Source: GCA-003244245 sp050699955 (GTDB taxonomy: Bacteria > Actinomycetota > Actinomycetes > Mycobacteriales > Pseudonocardiaceae). From it: a stretch of 64,000 bases of DNA. Location of the stretch: NCBI GenBank assembly GCA_050699955.1, contig JBOHGD010000013.1:42496-106495 (forward strand), in the 5' to 3' direction. The position numbers were made by a program, and so were the translations under genes. Positions 43,119 to 51,935 of the stretch are shown here, one piece after another. Numbering within the stretch: position 1 is the stretch's first letter; every line of letters begins with the position of its first letter. The notes below the pieces were generated by a model, which saw nothing but the letters and a program-made list of their open reading frames with translations, had not been told where the DNA came from and searched no databases.

Positions 43119-45323
43119 TCACGAGGTGTCGGCCTGCGCAGCGAGCAGCAGTTCGATGTTCTCCGGTGGGCCCGCCGGACCGAACAGGTCGCCCACCCCC
43201 CAGTTCGCCCCCACCCACGGCCAGCAGGCCGCCTGCTCGCTGCAGTTCACCGGGTAGGCGATCACGTTGATCCCGCTGGACCGCACGATATGCACCAGGG
43301 CGTGTACCGCCTGGGACAGGATCCGGGATGGATCGGCGGCCACCTGCAGGGATATCGGCTCGGCCACTTGCACCGCGTTCACCGGCAGGTCGGCCAGGCA
43401 GCGTAACCCGCCGATACCGCCACCGAACTCGCACAGCCCCATGCGCACACCCAGCTCCGCGAGCACTTGCAGGTTGTCCTCTGCGGTCGCACCGCCGTCG
43501 TCGGCCAGCACGCCACTGGACGTGCGGATGGCCGCCACCGGTGCGCGCAGCTCCAGCCCGGCTGCCGGCAGGCCAGTCTGGTCCAGTACCGCTCGGACCG
43601 TTGCCACCAAGTCGGGGTCCTGCGCCTGCAACGGGGTGAGGTTGACCGCCACCGGTGGCACGCAGGCACCGAAGCGCTGCCGCCACGACACGGCCTGGTC
43701 CGCGGCGGCGCGCAGCAACCACTGCCCGAGGGCGTACACCACGCCGGTCTGCTCCGCGGCGTGCACACAGCGCTCGTGAGACAGCATGCCCAGCTCCGGA
43801 TGCCGCCAGCTCAGCGCCACTTCGACACCCACCAGCTGGATGTCCTCCAAGGTCACCATCGGCTGGTACGTCACCCGCAGCTCGCCGGTCTCCAGGGCTC
43901 CGGGCAAGGCCGCGGCCAGCTGGAGCTTTGCGCGGCCCGCGGTGTCGGCGCAGGTATCGAACATCCCCCATTGCCGTTTGCCCTTGCCCACGAGTCGGCG
44001 CAGCGTGGCACCGGCGGCGCGGAGCAGTTCGGCGTGGTCCATCCCGGCCGCCCGCTGCTGCACCGCGCCGATGGTCGCGGTGACCGCCATCCCGGTCTTA
44101 CCGAGGTAGACGGGCTCGGCGAGCTCGTTGTTGATCGCCTCGGCCAGGGCGCCGACGCGGGGCACCCGATCCCCGGGCTCGATGAGGATGGCGAACTCAT
44201 CGCCGCCGATTCGGGCGACCATCGCTTGATGGCCGGCAACCACCTTCCGCAGCCGCTGACCCACCACGTCCAGCACGCGATCACCGAAGCGGTACCCCAG
44301 CCCGTCGTTGATCGCCGAGAAGCCGTCCAGATCGAGGTGCAGCAGAGTGATGACGGCCGAGGGCTCGAGCAGTCCGAGCACTTGCTCGAGGTGGGAGATG
44401 AAGTACTGCCGATTCGGCAGGCCGGTCTGCAGATCGTGCAGTGTCTGGTGTTTCAGCCATTTCTTCAGCAGGTTCAGCTCGGCGACGTCATCGATCATCG
44501 TGGCGAGGTACAGCGGCCGCTGTTCGGTGTCGCGCAACACCGATACGGCCAGCTGGATCCGGAGCGGCTCACCGGTGCGGCGACGCAGCTGCGACCGGAT
44601 GCGCAACCGGGACTCTTGGCCGTTGAGCAGGCGTTGATAGCGCTGTTGCGCAGCAGCCGGCTCATCCGGTTCGTCTGCGAACAGCCCGTTCAGCTCGCGT
44701 CCGAGCAGCTCGCCGCAGGCATAGCCGAGCCGCTCATCGAGCGACCTATTGGTCCGCACGATCCGGCCGCCGGGTTCGCTGAGGATGACGCCCATCGGGG
44801 AGGAGTCGAACACCTCATGGAACCGGGCCTCGCACGCGAGCAGATCCCGTTCGACTTCTTGACCAACATGCAGCAGCGCGCGCCACATGTCCTCTTGCTG
44901 ATCAAAGGTGCGATCCCGCAGCGCCTGGGTATAACCGGCGCCCACTGCACTGAGCAGCTCGACTACCCGGCTTCCCGATCGGTCGAACTCGGCGATCCCG
45001 GCGGTGGCCGGTAGCGCTCGGGCCAGGATCTCGAGAGTGCAGGACAAACTCTTCTCGCCGGTGAAGTTCGCGGCCACCAGCCGGGCGCCGACGTCGGTGG
45101 CGACCTGAACATCCCCCGCCGGATCGGACACCGCCGTGACCAAGCGGTCAGCGAGATCCCGCAGGTAGTGCTCGATATCGGTGGGTGACATCGGTACATA
45201 GGCCGTGGTACGCAGCGCGCCCGCCCACTCCTGCACCAGGACATCCCGCGCGAGAGCAGCCGGAGACCGGGAGTCGTCGCCATCATCGCCGACGCCGGCT
45301 GGCACCCAAGTCTGTCCGGTCAT
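43119..45323 (-). CDS. PAS-GGDEF protein with degenerate EAL domain
   Basis: Putative cyclic-di-GMP protein, 734 residues: unknown N-terminal helical domain (about 25-165), PAS (about 170-290), GGDEF (about 300-455) with intact GGDEF at 373-377, and EAL-like (about 480-725). The EAL motif itself is EVAL (501-504), the DDFG motif is CEFG (631-634), and the ELTE and AEGVE segments read ELRA and AYPVN, so phosphodiesterase activity is unlikely. The RxxD inhibitory site before GGDEF is GHQA. Thus a cyclase without product inhibition, or a c-di-GMP reader, is the best inference. ATG 45323. Confidence 0.9.
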   Translation of the reverse strand: MTGQTWVPAGVGDDGDDSRSPAALARDVLVQEWAGALRTTAYVPMSPTDIEHYLRDLADRLVTAVSDPAGDVQVATDVGARLVAANFTGEKSLSCTLEILARALPATAGIAEFDRSGSRVVELLSAVGAGYTQALRDRTFDQQEDMWRALLHVGQEVERDLLACEARFHEVFDSSPMGVILSEPGGRIVRTNRSLDERLGYACGELLGRELNGLFADEPDEPAAAQQRYQRLLNGQESRLRIRSQLRRRTGEPLRIQLAVSVLRDTEQRPLYLATMIDDVAELNLLKKWLKHQTLHDLQTGLPNRQYFISHLEQVLGLLEPSAVITLLHLDLDGFSAINDGLGYRFGDRVLDVVGQRLRKVVAGHQAMVARIGGDEFAILIEPGDRVPRVGALAEAINNELAEPVYLGKTGMAVTATIGAVQQRAAGMDHAELLRAAGATLRRLVGKGKRQWGMFDTCADTAGRAKLQLAAALPGALETGELRVTYQPMVTLEDIQLVGVEVALSWRHPELGMLSHERCVHAAEQTGVVYALGQWLLRAAADQAVSWRQRFGACVPPVAVNLTPLQAQDPDLVATVRAVLDQTGLPAAGLELRAPVAAIRTSSGVLADDGGATAEDNLQVLAELGVRMGLCEFGGGIGGLRCLADLPVNAVQVAEPISLQVAADPSRILSQAVHALVHIVRSSGINVIAYPVNCSEQAACWPWVGANWGVGDLFGPAGPPENIELLLAAQADTS

Positions 45324-45437
45324 GTCCCTTCCCGTTATCGGATCTAACAGTATGGAAAGTTCCACTGACTCTCAGGTACCGCCAATCTACCTCCGACCCC
45401 TGTCCGCATCGTGCTCATCGTGCGATATGGCGCCTTG

Positions 45438-46244
45438 TCAGGGCTTGCGGCCCACCCCGGCGAGGATCTCCGAGTGCTCGAACTGTGGCCCGAGATCCAA
45501 GGGCGACTCCGGCCGCCACTGCGTGGCGCGCACCACGCCCGGTTCCACGAGATCGAAGCCGGCGAACAGGGCGCCGATCTCGGTTCGGCTGCGCGGATAC
45601 ACCGGGTCGTCACTGCGTTTGTACAACTCCATCACCTCGGCTACCTCTGGCATCTCGGTGTCGGCGGTGCCGTGGGACACCACCAGGTAGCTGCCCGAGG
45701 CGAGCCGGTCCCGGTAGGCGGCCACGACGTCGCGGGGCCGCTGCTCATCGGAGACGAAGTGGATCACCGCAACCATCAGCAGCCCGATCGGTTCGTCGAG
45801 GTTCAGCAGGCGACTGGTCTCGGCCGCCCGCAGGATGGTGTCCGGTTCGCACATGTCGGCCTGGACCGTGGCGGCCCGCTGGTTGCCCGCCAGCAGCAGC
45901 CTGTTGTGTGCCACGGCGACCGGTTCCTTGTCCACGTAGACGACCCTGGCCTGCTCGTCGGCCCGTTGCGCGATCTCGTGCACATTGCCGACGGTGGGAA
46001 CACCCGAACCGATGTCGAGGAACTGCCGCACCCCCGCGGAGACCAGGAACAGCACTGCCCGGCGCAGAAACGCCCGGTTGCAGCGGAGGATGGCGCGGGC
46101 CCCCGGCAGCAACGTCTCGATGCGTTCCGCAGCCGCCCGGTCAGCGGCGAAGTTGTGCCCGCCGCCGAGCATGTAGTCATAGATCCGCGCGGGGTTCGGC
46201 TGCTCGACGTCGATGCCCAGCGACGCCCAGCGCTGTTTGCTCAT
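45438..46244 (-). CDS. DUF574 family SAM-dependent methyltransferase
   Basis: 268 residues of the actinobacterial Methyltransf_19 (DUF574) family. N-terminus PNPARIYDYMLGGGHNFAADR is the family signature, then SAM-binding FLDIGSGVPTVGNVHEIA and VVYVDKEPVAVAH, and VAVIHFVSDEQRP. Substrate unknown; these genes are abundant in Streptomyces-like genomes and often duplicated. ATG 46244. Upstream of the GGDEF gene on the same strand, 114 bases apart. Confidence 0.88.
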   Translation of the reverse strand: MSKQRWASLGIDVEQPNPARIYDYMLGGGHNFAADRAAAERIETLLPGARAILRCNRAFLRRAVLFLVSAGVRQFLDIGSGVPTVGNVHEIAQRADEQARVVYVDKEPVAVAHNRLLLAGNQRAATVQADMCEPDTILRAAETSRLLNLDEPIGLLMVAVIHFVSDEQRPRDVVAAYRDRLASGSYLVVSHGTADTEMPEVAEVMELYKRSDDPVYPRSRTEIGALFAGFDLVEPGVVRATQWRPESPLDLGPQFEHSEILAGVGRKP

Positions 46245-46695
46245 GTCCCACCCCGTCAGTTCGTCGATCGATCACCGATCGACGGGACAACCCTACTGAT
46301 CTCCAACCCACCGCACGGCCGGTAGCTCTGCACGGCCCACCAACCGCCCTGCGCACTGTCCGTAACAGCAGCCAACCCCGCCTGAGTGCGCGCGATTCCC
46401 CAGATCTGGCTCGGCTGCCCGGTAACCGTAAGTCACCGTCGACGGGGGTGTTCGTGCCCGCGAGGCCCGGGCTGACCGGGCGGTGGCTCGCCGACCGCAA
46501 GCGTGCACCCGGTGGCCGGATTACGAGCCCGCTGGATCGGATCGGCAGTTGCCCGGTCACGATGTCCAGGGGCGGCTCGGGACGGTGAGCCAGGCTAACC
46601 TGTGAGTGCTCGAAGTCGGCAAGACTGCGCGGCGCCACTGAAGCCGGTGCTGACATAGTGACCGCCGGCCCTGACCGGCCTGTGACGGGACGAGG
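46245..46695. other. 451-base intergenic region
   Basis: Between the divergent DUF574 and trpF genes. Contains an inverted repeat near the DUF574 start. Short frames across it are Arg/Ser/Pro-rich with no recognisable product. No RNA gene seen. Confidence 0.5.
46263..46283. promoter_or_regulatory. inverted repeat before the DUF574 gene
   Basis: Perfect 8-base arms gtcgatcg / cgatcgac with a five-base loop, 19 bases upstream of the start codon. Possible operator. Confidence 0.35.
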
Positions 46696-47400
46696 ATGGC
46701 TGAGACCATTATGCGTACGAGTCCGGGAGTCAAAATCTGCGGGATTCGTTCGGAAGCTGATTTGAGAGTCGCCGTAGCTTCCGGCGCAGATGCTGTCGGC
46801 TTCATCAGTGGTGTCACCCATCGAAGCGAGGACGCTCTCGCGCCCGAACAGGCGGCTGCACTGGTTGCCGTCACTCCGCCGTATGTATCGACCGTGCTGG
46901 TGACCCACCTGGAGCACGCCGACGAGATAGTGGGACTCGCGGAGACGTTGGGTGTCGATACCATCCAGGTTCATGGACTTGTTAGCACCAGGACGCTCCG
47001 GAAAGTATTCGACCAGTCTCATGGCCGGCGCCGGATCACCCGAGCAGTCCACGTGACCGGGGAGGAGTCCGTGCGGGCGGCCTTGCAGGTCGTGGGTTCT
47101 TGTCATGCTGTTCATCTCGATTCCAGGACCGTGGATCGACTCGGCGGAACTGGGCAAACACATGACTGGTCGATCAGCCGGAAAATCGTCGATGCGCTCG
47201 CTGTCGAGGCCTTGCCGGTAATCCTCTCAGGAGGACTACGCCCGGAGAACGCGGCTGAGGCCGTGGAAACTGTGCGACCCTTCGCGGTAGATGTAAACAG
47301 TGGGATCGAGGACGATCGGGGGAACAAGGATGCGCACGCTTCATTCCGGTTTGTTACCGAGGCGCGCGACGCCGGTCTGGCTTCCGATTTTCTTCCGTAA
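46696..47400 (+). CDS. trpF: phosphoribosylanthranilate isomerase-like protein
   Basis: TrpF-family TIM barrel. 234 residues with VKICGIRSEADL (catalytic Cys), TIQVHGL, VHLDSRT (catalytic Asp), GGTGQTHDW and VILSGGLRPENAAEAV, VDVNSGIE. The key residues of the isomerase are present. Alone, with no trp genes nearby. It uses A/T-ending codons (aaa, gta, gat, ttg) more than its neighbours, which suggests separate acquisition; such lone TrpF-like genes may serve secondary metabolism. Start uncertain: ATG 46696 or ATG 46711. Confidence 0.82.
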   Translation: MAETIMRTSPGVKICGIRSEADLRVAVASGADAVGFISGVTHRSEDALAPEQAAALVAVTPPYVSTVLVTHLEHADEIVGLAETLGVDTIQVHGLVSTRTLRKVFDQSHGRRRITRAVHVTGEESVRAALQVVGSCHAVHLDSRTVDRLGGTGQTHDWSISRKIVDALAVEALPVILSGGLRPENAAEAVETVRPFAVDVNSGIEDDRGNKDAHASFRFVTEARDAGLASDFLP

Positions 47401-47488
47401 GTCACGTAAGGCGCGCCAGTAGATGGCGAACCCAGGGCCGAGGAAAAGCGCTCCCGCGGCCAGGATAGGGCGGTTCGGGGCGGCCGGC

Positions 47489-48886
47489 TCAGCCGGTGAG
47501 GCGGGCGATGGCGGCCAGCGGGATCTGCAACCAGTGCGGGCGGTTGTTGTGCTCGTAGCCCACTTCGTACACGGCTTTCTCCAGTTCGAAGGCGCGCAGC
47601 AGAACGGCCTGCTCCCTGGGGTCGGGCGCGACTTGGGCGTAGCCGTCGCAGAACGCATCCTGATTGCGGGTGGCCCATTCCAGAGCCGCCGCGCGTTGCT
47701 GCGGTTCGGCGTCGCCGAGCGGCGTGTGGTTGGCGGCGTAGTCGAAGGAGCGCAGCATCCCGGCGACGTCGCGTAGTACGGAGGCCGGCGCGATGCGCTC
47801 GGCCAGCGGCGCCATCGGCTCGCCCTCGAAGTCGATCAGAATCCAGCCGGTGACACTGCGCAGCACCTGACCGAGGTGCAGGTCGCCGTGCACTCGCTGG
47901 ATCGGCACCGGGCCCGTGAGGCCACGCACGGCGTCGTAGGCCGCCCGCAGGGCGGGCTCGTACGCGGCCATCTCGGGCACCTGGACCAGCACGTTGTCCA
48001 GCTTGCGGTGCATCCGCCCGGCCACCTCGTCGAGATAGCCGGGCGCGGCCGGGGAGCTGCCCAGCGCGGTGGCCAGATCGGCGTGCACGCTGGCCACCGC
48101 GTGTCCGAGCCGGTGCGCCTCGGAGGCGAAGTCCCCGCCGACCTCCCCGGGGTGGGGATGGTGAGCCGATCCGGTCAGCCAGTCGGCGAGCAGCTCCTCG
48201 GCCAGCAGGTCCCGAACGCTGGCGGTGGCCATCGCCCAGCCCTCCGCGGTACCCCGCAGGAACTCCGTGAGCATCCCGTAGGTGACCGGGTCGCCGTCCA
48301 GGACACCCTCGATGTGGCCCAGCGGGACGGCGATGTGCTTGCAACCGACGGCGGCCAGCGCGCGGTGCAGTTCCAGGTCGGGGCTGAGCCCGGCCTCCAG
48401 CTTGCGGTACAGCTTGAGGATGTAGGCCTGCCCGTACACCAGCGAGGTGTTGGACTGCTCGACGCCGATGGGGCGCGAGCGCAGGTCGCTGTCCAGCGTG
48501 ACGCCCGGCTCGGTGGCGAACCGAAGCCCGCCCACCTCGGCGTTCTCGTCCATCAGGGTCAGGAGCGAGGCGGTGAGCTCCGGGTCGTGCACCGCCTGGT
48601 ACACCGCCCGGTCACCGGCCGAGGCCACCCAGGCGTGCCCGAGGTTGTCGGGGAGGTCACTGCGCACTCCGAGCAGTAGCTGGTAGCGGTCCCGATGCCG
48701 CCGGTCACCCTGGTCGACCTCGACGACGGCGTGCACCAGCAGGGGATCGGTCCCGCCGAGATCGGTGGCGCGGACCGGGGTCACGGCGCGCACCGGGCTC
48801 CCCTTGCCCGCGAACCAGCGTTGCTCGGGTAGCACCGTCCGCAACGAGTCGGCGATACCCGTGAGCAGATCAACCGCTCCGATCAC
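47489..48886 (-). CDS. mak: maltokinase
   Basis: Phosphorylates maltose to maltose 1-phosphate, the donor for GlgE. 465 residues, aminoglycoside-kinase-like fold: N-terminal LPEQRWFAGKG cap, VEQSNTSLVYGQAYILKLYRKL (ATP-binding lobe, in part), catalytic RVHGDLHLGQVL and metal-binding LIDFEGEP. ATG overlaps the treS stop by four bases, so the pair is coupled. Convergent with trpF. Confidence 0.94.
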   Translation of the reverse strand: MIGAVDLLTGIADSLRTVLPEQRWFAGKGSPVRAVTPVRATDLGGTDPLLVHAVVEVDQGDRRHRDRYQLLLGVRSDLPDNLGHAWVASAGDRAVYQAVHDPELTASLLTLMDENAEVGGLRFATEPGVTLDSDLRSRPIGVEQSNTSLVYGQAYILKLYRKLEAGLSPDLELHRALAAVGCKHIAVPLGHIEGVLDGDPVTYGMLTEFLRGTAEGWAMATASVRDLLAEELLADWLTGSAHHPHPGEVGGDFASEAHRLGHAVASVHADLATALGSSPAAPGYLDEVAGRMHRKLDNVLVQVPEMAAYEPALRAAYDAVRGLTGPVPIQRVHGDLHLGQVLRSVTGWILIDFEGEPMAPLAERIAPASVLRDVAGMLRSFDYAANHTPLGDAEPQQRAAALEWATRNQDAFCDGYAQVAPDPREQAVLLRAFELEKAVYEVGYEHNNRPHWLQIPLAAIARLTG

Positions 48887-50685
48887 GTGTCACGCTCGGT
48901 GTCGGGACGAATGATCTGAAACCAGTAGAAGCCGTGTCCGGGCAGCGTGAGCAGGTAGGGCAGCTCGCCGACCGGGGGGAAGTGCACCCCCCCGGTCAGC
49001 TCGACCGGGACGCCGCCGTCCTGTTCGGACAGGTCGAGCTCGACCGGCTGCGGAAAACGGGACAGGTTGTTCACGCAGATCACGAGGTCGTCATCGTCGC
49101 CGGAGGTGTAACGCCTGCCGTAGGCGAGCACGCTGGGGTTGGAGGAGCCGAGCTCGATGAAATCGCCCAGCCCGAACGCCGGGTGCTCATGCCGCACCTG
49201 GATCATCCGCCTGGTCCAGTTCAGCAGCGACTGCGACGAGTTGGACTGCGCCTCGACGTTGATCGCCTGGTACCCGTACACCGGATCCATGATCACCGGG
49301 AGGTAGATACGGCCCGGGTCACACGAGGAGAACCCGGCGTTGCGGTCCGGGGTCCACTGCATCGGGGTGCGCACCGAGTCCCGGTCGCCGAGCCAGATGT
49401 TGTCTCCCATGCCGATCTCGTCCCCGTAGTAGAGCACGGGGGAGCCGGGCAGCGACAGCAGCAGCGCGGTGAAGAGCTCGAGCTGGTTGCGGTCGTTGTC
49501 CAGTAACGGCGCCAGCCGCCGCCGGATACCGATGTTCGCCTTCATCCGGGGATCGATGGCGTACTCGGCGTACATGTAGTCGCGCTCCTCGTCGGTGACC
49601 ATCTCCAGGGTCAGCTCGTCGTGGTTGCGGAGGAAGATCCCCCACTGGGCACCCGAGGGGATGGGCGGTGTCTGGGCCAGGATCTCCGAGATCGGGAACC
49701 GGGACTCCCTGCGAACCGCCATGAAGATCCGCGGCATCAGCGGGAAGTGGAATGCCATGTGGGCCTCGTCGCCACCCACGGCGGGATCGCCGAAGTACTC
49801 CACCACGTCGGCGGGCCACTGGTTGGCCTCGGCCAGCAGCACCCGGTCTGGGTACTCGTCGTCGACCACCTTGCGGCAACGCTTGAGGAACTCGTGGGTG
49901 CGCGGCAGGTTCTCGCAGTTCGTGCCCTCCTCCTCGAACAGGTAGGGCACCGCGTCCAGCCGGAAGCCGTCGATGCCCAGATCCAGCCAGAACCGCAGCA
50001 CGTCGATCATCGACTCGCCCACCTCGGGATTCTCGAAGTTGAGGTCGGGCTGGTGGGAGAAGAAGCGATGCCAGTAGAACTGCCCGCGCAGCGGATCGTA
50101 GGTCCAGTTCGACGCCTCGGTGTCGACGAAGATGACCCGAGCGTCGGAGTAGCCGGTGTCCTTGTCATTCCAGACGTAGAAGTCGCCGTAGGGCCCTTCC
50201 GGATCCCGGCGGGACTCCTGGAACCAGGGGTGCTGGTCGGAGGTGTGGTTCATGACCAGATCGGTGACCACCCTGATGCCTCGTCTGTGGGCTTCGTCGA
50301 GTAATGCCACGAAGTCCTCGACGGTGCCGAACTCGGGAAGCACGGCACGGAAATCGGAGATGTCGTAGCCACCGTCGCGCAGCGGGGAGGCGTAGAACGG
50401 TGGTAGCCAGAGGCAGTCCACACCGAGCCACTCGAGGTAGTCGAGCTTGGTGGTCAGACCACGCAGATCACCGGTGCCATTGCCGTCGTGGTCGCGAAAC
50501 GCCCGGACCAGCACCTCATAGAAGACCGCCCGCTTATACCAGTGCAGATCTCGGGGCGCGGCCTTGGCATGCCGGAAATCCTCGGCCTGCGGCTCCACCA
50601 GGTACCCGTCGGGCAGTACCGCTTCGCCGGTGTGCGGGACGCCTTCGAGGTCGGGCGGGGGCTCGGAGCGGAGATCGACAGACAT
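48883..50685 (-). CDS. treS: trehalose synthase (maltose alpha-D-glucosyltransferase)
   Basis: Isomerises trehalose and maltose. 600 residues, GH13: nucleophile Asp in GFRLDAVPYLFEEEGTN, acid Glu in LLAEANQWPADV and Asp in FLRNHDELTLEMV, with the typical YADPDRDT-like C-terminal beta domain. Together with Mak and GlgE it turns trehalose into alpha-1,4-glucan. ATG 50685 with aagg upstream. Divergent from the Rieske gene across 186 bases. Confidence 0.95.
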   Translation of the reverse strand: MSVDLRSEPPPDLEGVPHTGEAVLPDGYLVEPQAEDFRHAKAAPRDLHWYKRAVFYEVLVRAFRDHDGNGTGDLRGLTTKLDYLEWLGVDCLWLPPFYASPLRDGGYDISDFRAVLPEFGTVEDFVALLDEAHRRGIRVVTDLVMNHTSDQHPWFQESRRDPEGPYGDFYVWNDKDTGYSDARVIFVDTEASNWTYDPLRGQFYWHRFFSHQPDLNFENPEVGESMIDVLRFWLDLGIDGFRLDAVPYLFEEEGTNCENLPRTHEFLKRCRKVVDDEYPDRVLLAEANQWPADVVEYFGDPAVGGDEAHMAFHFPLMPRIFMAVRRESRFPISEILAQTPPIPSGAQWGIFLRNHDELTLEMVTDEERDYMYAEYAIDPRMKANIGIRRRLAPLLDNDRNQLELFTALLLSLPGSPVLYYGDEIGMGDNIWLGDRDSVRTPMQWTPDRNAGFSSCDPGRIYLPVIMDPVYGYQAINVEAQSNSSQSLLNWTRRMIQVRHEHPAFGLGDFIELGSSNPSVLAYGRRYTSGDDDDLVICVNNLSRFPQPVELDLSEQDGGVPVELTGGVHFPPVGELPYLLTLPGHGFYWFQIIRPDTERDT

Positions 50686-50871
50686 TCAGACCTTCGTAGA
50701 GTGTGAACGGAGAGCGTGCGGCCACGGTGTATCCAGCCCGCATTGCGGGCTCGGTCGTATCGGTCCAGGCTGCCGGAAGCCACGGTGGTTCGCTACCGTC
50801 GAGCGGGATCGGGCGTCTGGTCCGGCGCGCGGTGCAGGGCTTCGGGCAGTGCTGAGGAGAGGTACCTGGTG

Positions 50872-51897
50872 ATGGTCAGTGAGCGGATGCCGCTTCGCCG
50901 GTTGCCTGCCTGGACCTGGGCCGGGCAGCAGCCCACCTGGCGCCAGGCCCGCCCCGCGGTGATCGAGGCCGCGCTCAAGAGGGCCAGGGCGCGGCCGTCG
51001 GGAAACTGGTTCGTACTCGGGGCCAGCCGGGAGATCCGCCGCGACCGCCCGTTCGGCCGCACCGTCGCGGGGGTGGAGGTGGTGGCTTGGCGCAGCACCG
51101 GCGGGGCATTGCACGCCGGGCCGGGTGAGTGCCCGCATCTGGGCGCCCCGCTGTGCCGGGCCGCGGTGCGCGACGGGTCGCTGGTGTGCCGCTGGCACGG
51201 CCTGGCCATCGGGCCCCGAGGCGGCCCGGGATGGGACCCGTTCCCGGCCTACGACGACGGGGTGCTGGCCTGGGTACGGCTGGACGCGGTGGGCGGGGAG
51301 GACCCGCTGCCCGGACCGATCCTGCCCGCCCGGCCCGACCCGGCCACCAGCCTGGACGCGGTGTTCACCGCGACCGGACGCTGCGAGCCGGAGGACGTGG
51401 TCGCCAACCGGCTCGATCCGTGGCACGGCAGCTGGTTTCACCCTTACTCCTTCGTCGGGCTCAAGGTGGTAGAGGAACCTAACCAGGACCCGACCGGCAC
51501 GGCGAACGCTGCGAACGCTGCGAACGCCGAATCGGACCGGTTCGTGGTGGAGGTGGCCTTCCGGCTGACCCGGCGGATCGGGGTTCCGGTGCGGGCCGCC
51601 TTCGCCTGCCCCGAACCGCGGACCGTGGTGATGCACATCCTGGAGGGGGAGGGCGCGGGCAGCGTGGTGGAGACCCACGCCACCCCGCTGGGCCGCGACG
51701 GCGCGGGCGGGCCGCGGACCGCCGTGATCGAGGCGACCATCGCCAGCTCCGCCCGGACCGGCTTCGCCGTCGCCCGCCACGGGGCACCGCTGATCCGCCC
51801 GGCGATGCGCTGGGTCGCAGCCCGGCTGTGGCGTGACGACCTGGCCTACGCGCAGCGCCGCTACGAACTGCGCACCAGCGGGCGCTGGCCGGGCTGA
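50872..51897 (+). CDS. Rieske [2Fe-2S] protein, DUF5914 type
   Basis: 341 residues. N-terminal Rieske domain with cluster ligands CPHLGAP (Cys, His) and CRWHGLAI (Cys, His), then a DUF5914-like C-terminal domain (DVVANRLDPWHGSWFHPYSF, in part). Such proteins are found beside carotenoid genes in Actinobacteria and probably act as oxygenase or electron-transfer partners. ATG 50872 or GTG 50869; aggagagg lies six to nine bases upstream. A short NAANAANAE repeat occurs about residue 210. Convergent with crtU. Confidence 0.82.
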   Translation: MVSERMPLRRLPAWTWAGQQPTWRQARPAVIEAALKRARARPSGNWFVLGASREIRRDRPFGRTVAGVEVVAWRSTGGALHAGPGECPHLGAPLCRAAVRDGSLVCRWHGLAIGPRGGPGWDPFPAYDDGVLAWVRLDAVGGEDPLPGPILPARPDPATSLDAVFTATGRCEPEDVVANRLDPWHGSWFHPYSFVGLKVVEEPNQDPTGTANAANAANAESDRFVVEVAFRLTRRIGVPVRAAFACPEPRTVVMHILEGEGAGSVVETHATPLGRDGAGGPRTAVIEATIASSARTGFAVARHGAPLIRPAMRWVAARLWRDDLAYAQRRYELRTSGRWPG

Positions 51898-51935
51898 CGG
51901 CAGGCGCGCAGCCGTCAGCCGGACCCGCACAGCCG

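Noticed and set aside
51505..51535. Short gcgaacgct repeats in the Rieske gene as a regulatory repeat.
   Set aside because: They are in frame and encode a NAANAAN linker in a variable region; simple coding slippage is enough.
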